Virus record (IMG/VR): IMGVR_UViG_3300028388_003265
Location: 1 to 22,377 of that record
Length of the DNA stretch: 22,377 nt
From: a virus
Reading direction: 5' to 3' (one strand)
Each line of letters opens with the position of its first letter. The first letter of the stretch is position 1. This document shows positions 5,794 through 12,147 of this stretch, in pieces. The notes under the pieces are model-generated. The model saw nothing but the letters and a program-made list of their open reading frames with translations, was not told the DNA's origin and did no database searches. The translations under genes and the position numbers were made by a program.

Positions 5794-6480
5794 ATGTCAG
5801 AAAACTCAACTCTTTTAAGCCAAATAAAAAACAACTTAAAATTAGATATTTTTAAAGATAATAAACTAAGGATATTTTATATAGATATCGCTCTGGATTG
5901 CATTGAGGCAGACAGCGTAAAGGTTAATAGGCGAAAAATGTCGGCAAAATATAAAGAGTTTAGCGACCCGATAACAGAGAGAAACGTAAGAACCTTTATA
6001 AGTAAATTGGAAAAAAATGGCCTTATTAATCAATTTAAAATAGGGAAAGATGTTTTTTTGAGACTAGAGATTATCATTGGAAGCGTCCCAATGAGCGCCC
6101 TGACAAGCGTCCCAACTAAAAACGGCCAGAGTCCAATAATAATAGGCGATTATAAAAATGACGCAAAGAAAAGCGTCCCAACCGCTAACCCAACAAGCGT
6201 CCCAACTAAAAACGGCCAGAGTTCAATGATAATAGGCGATTGTAAAAATAACGCAGATGAAAGCGTCCCAACAATCAACCCAATAAGTGTCCCAACCCAA
6301 CCCAAGACCATTGAAGAGACATACACGGAGCATCAAAGGCCAAAAAAGGCCCGTAGAATTCAGTTCAATATAGATCAAGAAGTTGAATGGTACGACATAA
6401 ATGGGAGAATTATCGTAGAAAACGAAGAAAAAACCGACAAAAACGAACAAACACAGGACAAGCGTAAAAATATATGCTAA
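5794..6480 (+). CDS. Winged-helix replication initiator candidate with in-gene iterons
   Basis: A 228-aa protein with three parts. Residues 1-95 look like a winged-helix domain, including RKMSAKYKEFSDPITERNVR and FISKLEKNGLI (recognition helix) and a FLRLEII wing strand. Residues about 96-170 are a repeat region in which SVPT recurs, encoded by 90-bp DNA repeats. Residues 171-228 are a charged tail. AAGGGA precedes the ATG. Early position, divergence from a repressor-like gene, and repeats inside the coding sequence match the lambda O arrangement, where an initiator binds iterons within its own gene. A replisome-organiser role is inference; a plain wHTH regulator is the main alternative. Confidence 0.65.
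   Translation: MSENSTLLSQIKNNLKLDIFKDNKLRIFYIDIALDCIEADSVKVNRRKMSAKYKEFSDPITERNVRTFISKLEKNGLINQFKIGKDVFLRLEIIIGSVPMSALTSVPTKNGQSPIIIGDYKNDAKKSVPTANPTSVPTKNGQSSMIIGDCKNNADESVPTINPISVPTQPKTIEETYTEHQRPKKARRIQFNIDQEVEWYDINGRIIVENEEKTDKNEQTQDKRKNIC
6081..6296 (+). repeat. Six iteron-like repeats, candidate replication origin
   Basis: The 11-mer AAGCGTCCCAA starts at 6081, 6105, 6171, 6195 and 6261, with a one-mismatch copy (AAGTGTCCCAA) at 6285. Spacing alternates exactly 24, 66, 24, 66, 24 bp, because a 90-bp unit (6105-6194) is repeated (6195-6284) and begins a third time. All copies have the same orientation and encode SVP(T/M). AT-rich DNA with an inverted repeat follows from 6481. The geometry is that of an initiator-bound origin inside the initiator gene; a protein-level repeat is the alternative. 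Confidence 0.6.
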
Positions 6481-6616
6481 AATTCTTTTCATTCTTTCAA
6501 CCTATAAAATAATATATAGGTGGTAGATATAAAAAAAGTAGGGGATGCCGGCGACGCCCCCCAAGCGATCGCAAGGCAATTCCCGTTAAGCTTTTTTCAT
6601 ATGCATCTACACAATC

Positions 6617-6651
6617 AACCCTGAGTTTAGGGGGTTATATTATTTTTTTTT
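6617..6651 (+). terminator. Possible rho-independent terminator after the initiator gene
   Basis: AACCC (6617-6621) pairs with GGGTT (6632-6636), and the stem is followed by an AT-rich stretch with an uninterrupted T-run ending at 6651. The stem is short, so termination would be weak. It lies about 140 bp past the initiator stop codon. Confidence 0.4.
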
Positions 6652-6747
6652 ACTTCAATTCAGTTCTGTGCCTCAAACCAATACAAAACAAAATTTAATT
6701 ATAATTAATTCATAAATGAAAATAAAAAGAAAAAAAGGAGAGTATTA

Positions 6748-6795
6748 ATGATAAAACCTTGTAATTTTATACAGTATAGTGTATATAGGCCATAG
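6748..6795 (+). CDS. Possible 15-aa leader peptide, in frame with the next gene
   Basis: ATG 6748 has one of the strongest Shine-Dalgarno sequences in the window (AAAAAAGGAG, 6731-6740) but the frame (MIKPCNFIQYSVYRP) stops at TAG 6793-6795. After that stop the same frame stays open through DIFVWPRENT into the gene at 6826. It may be a leader peptide, a start region cut by an amber mutation, or a fortuitous ORF; the promoter-like sequence at 6759-6787 inside it argues for the last. Confidence 0.3.
   Translation: MIKPCNFIQYSVYRP
6759..6787 (+). promoter_or_regulatory. Promoter candidate for the 6826-8329 gene cluster
   Basis: TTGTAA (4/6) at 6759-6764, an exact 17-bp spacer and TATATA (4/6) at 6782-6787 lie 38 bp upstream of ATG 6826. 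Both boxes are imperfect and the surroundings are AT-rich, so this is moderate support only. Confidence 0.35.
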
Positions 6796-6825
6796 GATAT
6801 TTTTGTTTGGCCAAGGGAAAACACA

Positions 6826-7098
6826 ATGTTAGAAAAACACGCTTATGAGTCGTTGATGAGAACGTTCTTAAACGATTTTGACGATAAATATACAGAAAGT
6901 AGAATTAGTTTAATCTATTCTATGATTAATAAATTAACACCTAAAGACACAAACGATCTAATGGTAGAATTACTATGCAGATACAACAAGCACCAGCTAC
7001 CAACTCCCAAAGAGTTTATTACACTTGCTTATATTATGTACCCATTCGCTAAAAAAGAATCGAAAAGATTAACACCTCATAAAATAAGAGTTGTTTAA
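6826..7098 (+). CDS. Small early protein, possibly helicase-loader-like (90 aa)
   Basis: A helical 90-aa protein with AAGGGA eight bases before the ATG. The pattern of helices ending in RYNKHQLPTPKEFITLAYIM resembles the N-terminal module of phage helicase loaders such as G39P, in which helices are followed by a (F/L)PPTxxEI(x)xxA segment. Its position immediately after the initiator candidate and origin-like repeats fits such a role. The similarity is a faint pattern and the protein could be unrelated. Stop TAA overlaps the next ATG by one base. Confidence 0.65.
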   Translation: MLEKHAYESLMRTFLNDFDDKYTESRISLIYSMINKLTPKDTNDLMVELLCRYNKHQLPTPKEFITLAYIMYPFAKKESKRLTPHKIRVV

Positions 7099-7334
7099 TG
7101 TATAAATATGAACTAGATGTCTATTTTGAAAAATCGCCATGGTTAGACCCAATAAATACAACAACTAGAAGAAATTATTTATTTCACTTAGTGGAAGAAT
7201 GGGATCTAGACAAATTCAATAAGATAATGCAAAAATGCAAGCCGCTAAAAAAAAACAAAATAAAAGATCTCTTATTAAACGATATTATTAATGAGATAGA
7301 AAAAGTTGGGGCCGGCTATGGATGCAATAATTAA
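7098..7334 (+). CDS. Hypothetical protein, 78 aa
   Basis: Not recognised. The start overlaps the upstream stop (TAATG), implying coupled translation. The product is helical with an aromatic N-terminal half (YFEKSPWLDPINTTTRRNYL) and a lysine-rich centre. The next gene starts inside its last 17 bp, so it belongs to a compact early operon. Confidence 0.7.
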   Translation: MYKYELDVYFEKSPWLDPINTTTRRNYLFHLVEEWDLDKFNKIMQKCKPLKKNKIKDLLLNDIINEIEKVGAGYGCNN

Positions 7335-7596
7335 ATTAAATAAAATACTAATAGAATGCTTTGAGAATCCTCTGGATAAGCACAGAATAGAATTTATCTC
7401 TGGAGAGTTGTCAGGAGAGTCAGAAGATCACTTAAATAAATTATGTAAAGAAATTTTAATTAACTTTGATTACAGCGATACAATCACAACTAGAGATATA
7501 TTTTCTATAAGTGAATCAATTCCAATTACAATAAATCCAGATTACTTAATTGATTTTTCACAAGAACAAGAAAAGGAAGCAACCGCTTCATTTTAA
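7318..7596 (+). CDS. Hypothetical protein, 92 aa
   Basis: Not recognised. The frame is open from TTG 7306, but ATG 7318 is the more likely start and gives MDAIIKLNKILIECFENPLD at the N-terminus. It overlaps the upstream gene by 17 bp. The protein is acidic and helical without cysteine motifs or membrane segments. It is followed 14 bp later by the next start with its own AAGGG Shine-Dalgarno. Confidence 0.7.
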   Translation: MDAIIKLNKILIECFENPLDKHRIEFISGELSGESEDHLNKLCKEILINFDYSDTITTRDIFSISESIPITINPDYLIDFSQEQEKEATASF

Positions 7597-7610
7597 AAGG
7601 GTAGTTTTTG

Positions 7611-7988
7611 ATGATAAAAAGAATTAGCGATATAGACAAAGATTTAAGCAGTAGAATTAGGCAGGCCGCTAATTCTACCGAGTATCACAATTATAATAAT
7701 GCTCTGGCCGACCTACATGATACTGTTAACGACCAAGAAGTTTTTGACTTTATAACCAAAGATATTTTTATAAAATTAATTGCTCGAAGCTCTGTCTATG
7801 AGTACGCAGAGAGTTCGGGAGTTAAAAACCTTGCTATCTTAAAAGAACCTTCTCACAGATTTGAAATAGAAAAAATATTTAAAAGATTTTTTGAGGCCTT
7901 TACTTTAGAAGAAAGTGAGGAAATGATTTCATCCATGATACAGCATGGTATAGAAAAGATGTCCCTTTCCTATAGCAATGATCAATAA
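7611..7988 (+). CDS. Hypothetical protein, 125 aa
   Basis: Not recognised. ATG 7611 has AAAAGGG at good spacing; a TTG one codon upstream is less likely. The product is almost entirely helical (ISDIDKDLSSRIRQAANSTE; later RFEIEKIFKRFFEAFTLEES) and has no metal or nucleotide motif. It lies in the early operon between the 92-aa gene and the VVA0879-family gene. Confidence 0.72.
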   Translation: MIKRISDIDKDLSSRIRQAANSTEYHNYNNALADLHDTVNDQEVFDFITKDIFIKLIARSSVYEYAESSGVKNLAILKEPSHRFEIEKIFKRFFEAFTLEESEEMISSMIQHGIEKMSLSYSNDQ

Positions 7989-7996
7989 ACAGGATT

Positions 7997-8329
7997 ATGC
8001 AAATGAAAGTATACACTACAGAGGAATGGCGAAAAGAGGGTCTAGACCTGTATGGCTCAGATGATATTTTAGAATGGCCTTTGGTCTGTCCAAATTGTAA
8101 TACAGTCCAGAAAGGTAAGGAGCTTATTGATCTAGGTATGTCTAAAAATGAGGTACTGGGGTTTCTTGGCTTTAGTTGTATAGGCAGGTTTAAGGGCGCT
8201 AAAAAGGGGTGTGATTGGACACTAGGCGGTTTGTTCCAGCTTCACGAGGCAGAAATCCACGCAGACGATGACGGAAAGTTAATCAAGAGACAGATTTTTA
8301 AATTTAGTAAAAATGATGAACAAAAATAA
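7997..8329 (+). CDS. VVA0879-family phage zinc protein
   Basis: The 110-aa product matches the layout of the VVA0879 family of small phage/prophage proteins: an N-terminal TTEEW...LYG..DILEWPLV, a first knuckle CPNC (Cys31, Cys34), a DLGM helix, then GFSCIGRF and a second Cys pair (Cys61, Cys72) before DWTLGGLF. The four cysteines probably bind one zinc. The family has no established function. AGGA lies just before ATG 7997, and ATG 8003 is an alternative start. It ends the early gene run; the following 275 bp code for no clear gene. Confidence 0.82.
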   Translation: MQMKVYTTEEWRKEGLDLYGSDDILEWPLVCPNCNTVQKGKELIDLGMSKNEVLGFLGFSCIGRFKGAKKGCDWTLGGLFQLHEAEIHADDDGKLIKRQIFKFSKNDEQK

Positions 8330-8358
8330 ATACATTTAATTTTCATAAACAATTTGAT

Positions 8359-8496
8359 AGGATCTCATAGAAGTTTCCAGACACAACTTCAACCCCTTCA
8401 GGTTCGAGATGGAAGATACAGATTCGCTCATGAGGATGATATCATCGACGCTAGACCCATGCCGTGTAACCAGTCCCTCTTCTGTAGATTAATCCT
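8359..8496. other. Compositionally distinct island, possible structured RNA or gene fossil
   Basis: This noncoding stretch is visibly less AT-rich than its neighbours. On the plus strand, nested complementary segments could close a fold: AGGAT (8359-8363) with ATCCT (8492-8496), AGAAG (8369-8373) with CTTCT (8479-8483), ACAC (8381-8384) with GTGT (8464-8467). There is also a local hairpin GAAGTT/AACTTC (8370-8390) and a perfect 12-bp palindrome GATGATATCATC (8435-8446). No start codon with a Shine-Dalgarno leads a long frame. The minus strand reads as protein-like pieces in two frames (EEGLVTRHGSSVDDII, then ICIFHLEPEGVEVVSGNFYE), so a decayed gene is the alternative. Confidence 0.3.
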
Positions 8497-8549
8497 TTAG
8501 ACAAAATTAAATAAATAATATAGATTGTAGGCTTAGCATGTGAATTATT

Positions 8550-8587
8550 AGAGAGTCTTGTTTTTCATCTTCCTGATAAGGCTCTCT
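8550..8587 (+). repeat. Hairpin of the GAGAGTCT family, before the 72-aa gene
   Basis: AGAGAGTCTT (8550-8559) pairs with AAGGCTCTCT (8578-8587), a 10-bp stem with one G-T pair and an 18-nt loop. It sits 18 bp upstream of the next start codon. The stem sequence is related to the hairpins at 8896, 16850 and 21058. No T-run follows. Confidence 0.45.
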
Positions 8588-8604
8588 GTTTAAGGGGTCT
8601 GGTT

Positions 8605-8823
8605 ATGCCTAGAATCGACGAAATCAATGAAATGCTTCCCGATATAGGCATTGATATAAAAGTCTCCTCAGAGGCAAATTTAGAGGTTATAGAAGAACTT
8701 GTAAAAAAACTAGATATTTTAATGCAGTTTGCTCTAGAAGTTAAAGATTCTGATCATATTCCTACATTCGCCGCCGCAAAGCTTGCTTTATTTAATATAG
8801 ATGAGTATAAATATAAGCTATAA
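8605..8823 (+). CDS. Hypothetical protein, 72 aa
   Basis: Not recognised. AAGGGG lies about 8 bases before the ATG. The product is acidic and helical (MPRIDEINEMLPDIGIDIKV; then ANLEVIEELVKKLDILMQFA) and has no membrane or metal motifs. It stands alone between the island at 8359-8496 and the transposase fossil, separated from both by hairpins, so it may be expressed independently of the neighbouring clusters. Confidence 0.65.
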   Translation: MPRIDEINEMLPDIGIDIKVSSEANLEVIEELVKKLDILMQFALEVKDSDHIPTFAAAKLALFNIDEYKYKL

Positions 8824-8895
8824 GATGCGCTTTTAAGTCTGGTCTCTATATATCACTAAACAAAAATATTTTGACAACAACTTATGCGCATCTTT

Positions 8896-8923
8896 TGGAG
8901 AGTCTTTTAAAACAGACTCTCCA
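8896..8923 (+). terminator. Perfect 10-bp hairpin after the 72-aa gene
   Basis: TGGAGAGTCT (8896-8905) and AGACTCTCCA (8914-8923) form a 10-bp perfect stem with an 8-nt loop, about 75 bp past the preceding stop codon. Only a short T-rich tract follows, so it may be a weak terminator or an RNA-processing structure. It is the best copy of the recurrent hairpin family. Confidence 0.45.
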
Positions 8924-8996
8924 TTTAAGCATAAATTTTGCTCATTTTTTCCAACAAGATACGCTTTTCTTCTCATTTGACACCGCTCCTAAAAAC

Positions 8997-9359
8997 TTAC
9001 ATAAATCTATACATAGGTTTTTTAGGTAATTCGCTCTCTGTTGATGCCAATTTTTTGTATGCAACTAGAGTCATGGAGGGGCGGTCACAACTAAGGCTGC
9101 TAACTCCTCCGTTTGCGGAAAGTCTATTAAGTAAGATTTTATTTATTCATGGGTGTCACGTATAAAGGATGATTTTAGCAAGATCACCTCTGTACTTAAT
9201 ATTAACCGCAGTGTTGGTGTTCCTATCAAATAACATCCCCATTCAGCATGGTAAAACTTATCTCTTTTTCCCCTTCCTTTCAGACGACGAGTTTTTGAAT
9301 CCATTTGTGATGTAAAGGTACAAAACACCAATCACAGACAAGAACATCTTGCCTTTTTT
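8997..9359 (-). pseudogene. tnpB: Decayed TnpB/OrfB (IS200/IS605-type) C-terminal fragment
   Basis: Read leftward in two frames, this stretch reproduces the C-terminus of an IS1341-type TnpB. Frame one, from about 9331, gives FTSQMDSKTRRLKGRGKRDK and FYHAEWG, matching the YTSQxDSRTG...GDxFY segment before the last RuvC motif. Frame two gives FDRNTNTAVNIKYRG (RuvC-III, the usual DRDxNAAxNI), then ILYT-HP-INKILLNRLSANGG with in-frame TGA codons at 9158-9156 and 9149-9147, then STESELP near the TAA at 8999-8997. The N-terminal RuvC-I/II region is absent; the fragment ends at the start of the RusA-like gene. The frameshift near 9235 and the two stops show it is dead. The family match is from memory of the motif order. 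Confidence 0.68.
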
Positions 9360-9373
9360 GCTAAGAGAGAAAA

Positions 9374-9769
9374 TTGTTTAAAGTAATCGACCTTGAAGGC
9401 ATTAAATTAAAATCATTGAATGATAAATTTACGGTTTCACGGAAATCAAAAAATATTTGTTTAAAAAAAGAATATGAAGATTTCAAAAAGATTTTGCTTT
9501 ACTCAATTGGAGAGTTAGAGACACCGCTAGAGCCGCCTTATTTTGTTTACATTTATCTGGAAACTTATTTAGACATAGATAACCCATTAAAGCCGATTTT
9601 GGACACTCTAGAGGGTCCGGCAATTCAGAATGATAAACAGATTAGAAGATTACTAATCGACAAAATACCACGCAAAAGAGGGCATCCGTCGATGCTTCAA
9701 GTTTATGTGGGGACCATGAAGGGGGTGGACCATTGGAAGCTTATTTTTCCTGTAATAAATTTAGCGTAA
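9374..9769 (+). CDS. rusA: RusA-like Holliday junction resolvase
   Basis: The 131-aa product has the RusA signature: an N-terminal LxxLNDKFTVSRKSK strand region, then YLDIDNPLKPILDTLEG with Asp67, Asp69, Asn70 and Lys73 at the positions of the RusA DxDNxxK metal site, and QNDKQI with Asp87 as the third acid (usually DDxQI; here NDKQI keeps the second Asp). RusA homodimers resolve four-way junctions in phage recombination and replication intermediates. It starts at TTG 9374 behind GAGAG, directly next to the TnpB fossil, so the insertion may have replaced its original leader. Its end overlaps the next gene by 37 bp. Confidence 0.85.
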   Translation: MFKVIDLEGIKLKSLNDKFTVSRKSKNICLKKEYEDFKKILLYSIGELETPLEPPYFVYIYLETYLDIDNPLKPILDTLEGPAIQNDKQIRRLLIDKIPRKRGHPSMLQVYVGTMKGVDHWKLIFPVINLA

Positions 9770-10314
9770 GGTTGAAAGCTAAAAACTTTACTCCTAAAGA
9801 AGAGCAAATAATAAGGGAAGCGGCTTATTTTATGTGCTACGCTCTAGGGTCCCCTTACTTTAAAAAGTTTTGCCTTAACTACGAATACAAAATAAAAACT
9901 TGGTACTGGGATGGATTAATTAAGAAATACTATTACAAAAAATATAGAGGATTTCACGAGACTAATGGAAAGTCTCAAGTCGAAGTTTATAACCATTTAA
10001 TGAGTGGTCAGGAGATGAAACCGGAAGAGACGGCCCCAGACCAGGAAGCTGATATGTTTTTAAAAATTGATAGGTCTGATGGGGGCAATGTTATTGGGTA
10101 CACTTATACAGGAAGCATCTGGCAATATATTTATCAGTGGGTTTTAGAGGAAAAAAGCGCCCGGTATGTTGCTGGAAATCTTGCTCACGAGTGGGTTCAC
10201 AAGTGCGGATATTCTCATTCTAAAAATTCACCTACTTTTAGAAAGGCCCACAAATACCATACTGTTAGTTACGCCGTAGGCAGATATGTAAGGGATTTTT
10301 TAAAAAAAAGGTAA
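9733..10314 (+). CDS. HExxHxxGxxH metallopeptidase-like protein
   Basis: Residues 152-162 read HEWVHKCGYSH, an exact metzincin zinc site (HExxHxxGxxH: His152, Glu153, His156, Gly159, His162). The preceding helix SARYVAGNLA fits the active-site helix. No signal peptide is present, so the enzyme would act in the cytoplasm, be packaged, or be released on lysis. The N-terminal 140 residues are rich in Tyr/Trp/Lys and not recognised. The start is probably TTG 9733 inside the RusA gene, behind GGGGGTGG; the next in-frame ATG lies at 9832. A Met-turn typical of metzincins is not evident, so other zincins remain possible. It lies between RusA and the small terminase. Confidence 0.75.
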   Translation: MEAYFSCNKFSVRLKAKNFTPKEEQIIREAAYFMCYALGSPYFKKFCLNYEYKIKTWYWDGLIKKYYYKKYRGFHETNGKSQVEVYNHLMSGQEMKPEETAPDQEADMFLKIDRSDGGNVIGYTYTGSIWQYIYQWVLEEKSARYVAGNLAHEWVHKCGYSHSKNSPTFRKAHKYHTVSYAVGRYVRDFLKKR

Positions 10315-10339
10315 AGATTAAAAAGAGAAGAGCTTAATC

Positions 10340-10738
10340 ATGGAAAAGAAAAAAAAGAAGGTAGGAAAACCGACTAGCTATAAAAAAAGATATTGTAAAG
10401 ATATCATCGATTTTTTCAATATTGAACCGGTAAACAAAAAAGGGCTACCGGTTAAACCGCCCATGTTTGGAGCATTTGCCAGAAAGATCGGTGTTTATCA
10501 CCAAACAATGTTGGACTGGGTAAAAAAGTATCCAGAATTTAACGAGGCCTATAAAGAAGCAAAAAATATGCAACAAGAAATTATAATTGTTGGTTGCTTG
10601 TTAAATGCCTATAGTGCTTCATTTGGTCGGTTCACCATGAAAAATATTTCTGACTGGAGAGACAATATTGATACTCATGTTTCTACAGACAAAGGTGGCT
10701 TTAAATTAGCTTACTCTTTAAAAGAGGGTGCTAAATGA
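10340..10738 (+). CDS. terS: Terminase small subunit
   Basis: The 132-aa product has a basic N-terminus (MEKKKKKVGKPTSYKKRYCK), a helix-turn-helix at about residues 48-73 (FGAFARKIGVYHQTMLDWVK) and the EFNEAYKEAK helix typical of phage terminase small subunits/gp3-like packaging proteins. It recognises the packaging site and recruits the large subunit. The C-terminal part ends in a flexible segment. AGAAGAG precedes the ATG. The stop overlaps the terL start by 4 bp (ATGA), which supports the pairing. Confidence 0.87.
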   Translation: MEKKKKKVGKPTSYKKRYCKDIIDFFNIEPVNKKGLPVKPPMFGAFARKIGVYHQTMLDWVKKYPEFNEAYKEAKNMQQEIIIVGCLLNAYSASFGRFTMKNISDWRDNIDTHVSTDKGGFKLAYSLKEGAK

Positions 10739-12066
10739 TCCCAGCTTTAACAGAATTTGACCCCTATGCTATTAGATGGCAAGGGGAGATTATAAACGAT
10801 ATTAGAAACCAATACGATTATACTAAGGGAACCCACGAGCTTTTATTAAGTGGGTCCGTGGGAAGTGCCAAGAGTGCCTTCATGGCCCATGTTGGAATAA
10901 CACATTGTCTATTTTTCGAAAAAGCAAAATGTTTAGTAACTAGAAGGTCAAGGCCGGATCTAGAAGAAACTTTGTGGCGTGAGTTACTAGATCACATAGA
11001 GGGATGTCTAACAGAGGGTCATGACTATGAAGTAAATAACGCAAAAATGAAAATTTCATTCTCGAATGGTTCGGAAATTATTACCCGAACTTTTGCAGAT
11101 GGGAGATATAAAAAGTTCAGATCGCTAATACTCTCCATGGCATTAATAGAAGAACTTACTGAAAACGATGATATGGAGTTTTATAAAGAAATTAGAATGA
11201 GAGTAGGCAGGGCGGTTCACGTTCCAGAACATTTAATAATCGCCGCCACCAATCCAGCAGATCCATTGCATCCAGCTTACAAGTATTTTATTAAGTCTAA
11301 GAATCCGTTAAGGCACGTTAAATATAGCATTACTTCCGACAATCCTTTTTTACCCTCTAGTTACATAGAAGGTCTTAAAGAGTCTATGAGTCCCAGAGAA
11401 GCGAGAAGAATGCTCGAAGGGGAATGGTTGGAACTCTCCAGAGATGTTATTTATTACAACTATTCTAATGAAAAAAATTTCAGGGATTATAGAAAAGAGA
11501 TAGATCCCAAATACCCAATTGACCTAATGTTTGATTTTAACATTGCCGCAAATAAACCCATGTCGGCCGGTGTCGGGCAGTATATAGATGGTGTATTTCA
11601 CATTATAAAAACATTTATTATAGAAGGTGCTAGGACTCTAGATATTATGGAAGAAATGGAGAGTTATGGAATATTTAACCATAAATCTCTCTACAGGGTA
11701 TTTGGTGATGCGACTGGAAACGCAAGGGATACAAGGAGTAAAAGAAGCGATTATAATATAATTGAGGACTATCTTAGAAATCTAGTGAGGTATCAAATGA
11801 AAGTACCGGCAAGTAATCCGCCGGTAAGAACCAGACATAATTTAATGAATGCCCTTTTTGAGAATGAAAAAGGGGAGATTAGGTTTTATATATATAAAGA
11901 TGCCGAGGAAGCTGATGAGGGTTTTAGACTGACTAAGCTACTGCCTCGGTCTAATTATGTCGAAGACGATAGTTTTAAATTTCAACATATAACAACTAGT
12001 TGCGGCTATATGTGCCATGCCTGTGTTGTGGGGAATACAAGAAAAAGTAGGGTTGTGCAACTTTAG
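10735..12066 (+). CDS. terL: Terminase large subunit
   Basis: A 443-aa ATPase-nuclease that pumps DNA into the prohead. Walker A is GSVGSAKS (residues 40-47), the Walker B/catalytic pair is in LSMALIEEL (Glu139/Glu140), and the coupling motif is IIAATNP (168-174). The RNase H-like nuclease begins with DLMFDFN (Asp267) and has FGDATGN (Asp325). The C-terminal element that normally reads (H)xxDALxY is here QHITTSCGYM, so the third acid of the nuclease is not in its usual place; Asp411/Asp412 just before may substitute. Length is normal. A 165-bp gap with two parS-like sites follows. Confidence 0.92.
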   Translation: MIPALTEFDPYAIRWQGEIINDIRNQYDYTKGTHELLLSGSVGSAKSAFMAHVGITHCLFFEKAKCLVTRRSRPDLEETLWRELLDHIEGCLTEGHDYEVNNAKMKISFSNGSEIITRTFADGRYKKFRSLILSMALIEELTENDDMEFYKEIRMRVGRAVHVPEHLIIAATNPADPLHPAYKYFIKSKNPLRHVKYSITSDNPFLPSSYIEGLKESMSPREARRMLEGEWLELSRDVIYYNYSNEKNFRDYRKEIDPKYPIDLMFDFNIAANKPMSAGVGQYIDGVFHIIKTFIIEGARTLDIMEEMESYGIFNHKSLYRVFGDATGNARDTRSKRSDYNIIEDYLRNLVRYQMKVPASNPPVRTRHNLMNALFENEKGEIRFYIYKDAEEADEGFRLTKLLPRSNYVEDDSFKFQHITTSCGYMCHACVVGNTRKSRVVQL

Positions 12067-12147
12067 ATTGAAGGCTCCCTTTCCTTTATGGTAACTCAGC
12101 ATATTTAAAAGGGGGTGCTTATGCTAACATACAAAAAATATTTCAAG

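Larger units (their letters stand above)
6481..6825. other. AT-rich gap with a GC island, terminator and promoter signals
   Basis: No full-length gene is seen in this 345-bp stretch. It holds a 7-bp inverted repeat ACCTATA/TATAGGT (6500-6521) in AT-rich DNA, then a sharply GC-rich island (about 6538-6588) containing the octamer GCGATCGC (6566-6573), a terminator-like hairpin with T-run, a very AT-rich tract (6650-6735), a 15-codon leader ORF with a strong Shine-Dalgarno and a promoter-like sequence before the gene at 6826. The AT-rich part next to the iterons could serve as an unwinding region. Confidence 0.5.

Noticed and set aside
6223-6492. 89-aa minus-strand ORF opposite the initiator gene
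   Set aside because: Antisense of a better-supported gene with a clear Shine-Dalgarno; the reading merely reflects the repeats.
5647-6529. Direct repeat GGTGGTAGATA flanking the initiator gene (5647-5657 and 6519-6529)
   Set aside because: Many 11-bp repeats are expected by chance in 22 kb; no insertion or attachment-site features accompany it.
8391-8415. tRNA-like T-arm (GGTTCGA with CTTC/GAAG flanks)
   Set aside because: No acceptor stem, anticodon arm or CCA-side pairing can be placed around it; the T-stem has mismatches.
8822-8894. AAGATGCGC/GCGCATCTT inverted repeat as IS ends
   Set aside because: AAGATGCGC also occurs near 3010 and 4929 inside coding regions, and IS200/IS605 elements have no terminal inverted repeats.
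8938-9165. 75-aa plus-strand ORF in the TnpB remnant region
   Set aside because: TTG start without Shine-Dalgarno, and it is antisense to the transposase motifs.
9169-9315. 48-aa plus-strand ORF with one hydrophobic helix
   Set aside because: AAAGG touches the ATG with no spacing, and it lies antisense to the TnpB RuvC-III motif.
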